5,052 nt of DNA from an uncultured Ruminococcus sp. Its GTDB lineage: Bacteria > Bacillota > Clostridia > Oscillospirales > Ruminococcaceae. The DNA lies in NCBI GenBank assembly GCA_946186215.1, contig CAMHMM010000166.1:1-5052 (forward strand), read 5' to 3'. Shown here piece by piece: positions 5,012-5,052 of this stretch. Below the pieces are notes generated by a model, which saw only the letters and a program-made list of their open reading frames with translations, was not told the DNA's origin and did no database searches. Positions within the stretch are counted from its first letter, which is position 1. Each line of letters opens with the position of its first letter. The position numbers and the translations under genes are program-made.

Positions 5012-5052
5012 TTTTTGTTTTTTTCGCTGTCTACTTGACGGGGGGCGGGTCA
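5012..5052 (-). repeat. Right terminal inverted repeat (IRR) of the insertion sequence
   Basis: This is the partner of 3235-3275. Read on the minus strand it starts TGACCCGCCCCCC and continues through AGTAGACA and an A7-C-A5 block. Its tip is very G-rich on the plus strand (six G, then CGGG, then TCA). The window ends exactly on the TCA tip. Confidence 0.85.
5035..5040 (+). promoter_or_regulatory. Outward-facing -35 box (TTGACG) in the right tip
   Basis: TTGACG matches five of six consensus -35 bases and points out of the element, 12 bp from its tip. In a circle it would serve the TATAAT of the left tip. In a linear insertion it could form a hybrid promoter if the neighbouring DNA has a -10 about 5 bp beyond the tip. 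The downstream flank is not in this window. Confidence 0.6.

Larger units (their letters stand above)
3235..5052 (+). mobile_element. Complete IS3-family insertion sequence (IS150-like), 1818 bp
   Basis: The element has the IS3-family plan: imperfect terminal inverted repeats with TG...CA tips, orfA (HTH and coiled coil), orfB (DDE integrase) in the -1 frame, and a slippery A7 in the overlap. The left tip begins TGATATAATCCCC at 3235. The reverse complement of the right tip begins TGACCCGCCCCCC at 5052. Aligned without gaps they share 28 of 41 positions, including AGTAGACA. Placing the ends here also makes a well-spaced junction promoter, which supports the boundaries independently. The length is somewhat above the usual 1.2-1.6 kb, owing to a long orfA and 172 bp of 3' non-coding DNA. 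The right flank lies outside the window, so a target-site duplication cannot be checked; the left flank ends CGCAGTT. The IS150-like subgroup call rests on the multi-HTH OrfA and is less certain than the family call. Confidence 0.9.

Noticed and set aside
4838..5038. 66-codon plus-strand frame over the orfB end and the 3' tail
   Set aside because: It overlaps the well-supported C-terminus of OrfB in another frame, then runs through two hairpins and the inverted repeat. The translation looks like random Ser/Arg-rich sequence.
1..5052. A novel defence or other multi-gene system
   Set aside because: The window contains only one surface-protein gene and one insertion sequence. No nuclease, toxin, reverse transcriptase or other effector besides the transposase is visible.

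Overview
The window holds two things. One is the 3' part of a very large gene for a secreted, multi-domain surface protein (2-3211). The other is a complete IS3-family insertion sequence (3235-5052) lying 23 bp beyond the stop codon of that gene, in the same orientation. Domain style and moderate GC suggest a Gram-positive, anaerobic gut or rumen Clostridia, most like Ruminococcus and relatives. This is inferred from protein style only; the window has no rRNA or marker gene.

Region 1 (2-3211) is open at the left edge. The visible 1069 residues form a beaded rod. In order they are: the end of a pilin-type isopeptide (FctA/Spy0128-like) domain, a small NGAWDDG-type module, two MBG/YDG-like Ig-type modules, four tandem copies of a ~88-residue YDG-type repeat, one more MBG-like module, an InlB B-type repeat, a Pro/Thr/Tyr linker, and two Fn3-like domains up to the stop. 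No LPXTG motif, SLH or dockerin is visible, so how it is held at the cell surface is unclear. No terminator lies between its stop and the insertion sequence.

Region 2 (3235-5052) is an IS3-family element, probably IS150-like, of 1818 bp. Its imperfect terminal repeats match at 28 of 41 positions and it has TGA...TCA tips. It carries orfA (three HTH modules plus a coiled coil) and orfB (DDE integrase). They are linked by an A7 slippery site that would give a 525-residue OrfAB transposase by -1 frameshifting. Both catalytic OrfB and its regulatory signals look intact, so the element may be active.

The most interesting content is the control circuitry of the element. The right tip carries TTGACG and the left tip carries TATAAT, placed so that a circular intermediate with a 3-bp junction would create a strong promoter with an 18-bp spacer. 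The left tip can also fold onto the orfA ribosome binding site, but only in RNAs that start outside the element. Together these would keep the transposase off when the element is merely read through and on after excision. A second complete promoter and ribosome binding site inside orfA would give a 106-residue short OrfA. The right 172 bp are non-coding and hold a long imperfect hairpin and a terminator-like hairpin.

I see no defence system, CRISPR array, tRNA or rRNA. The minus strand has no credible gene.
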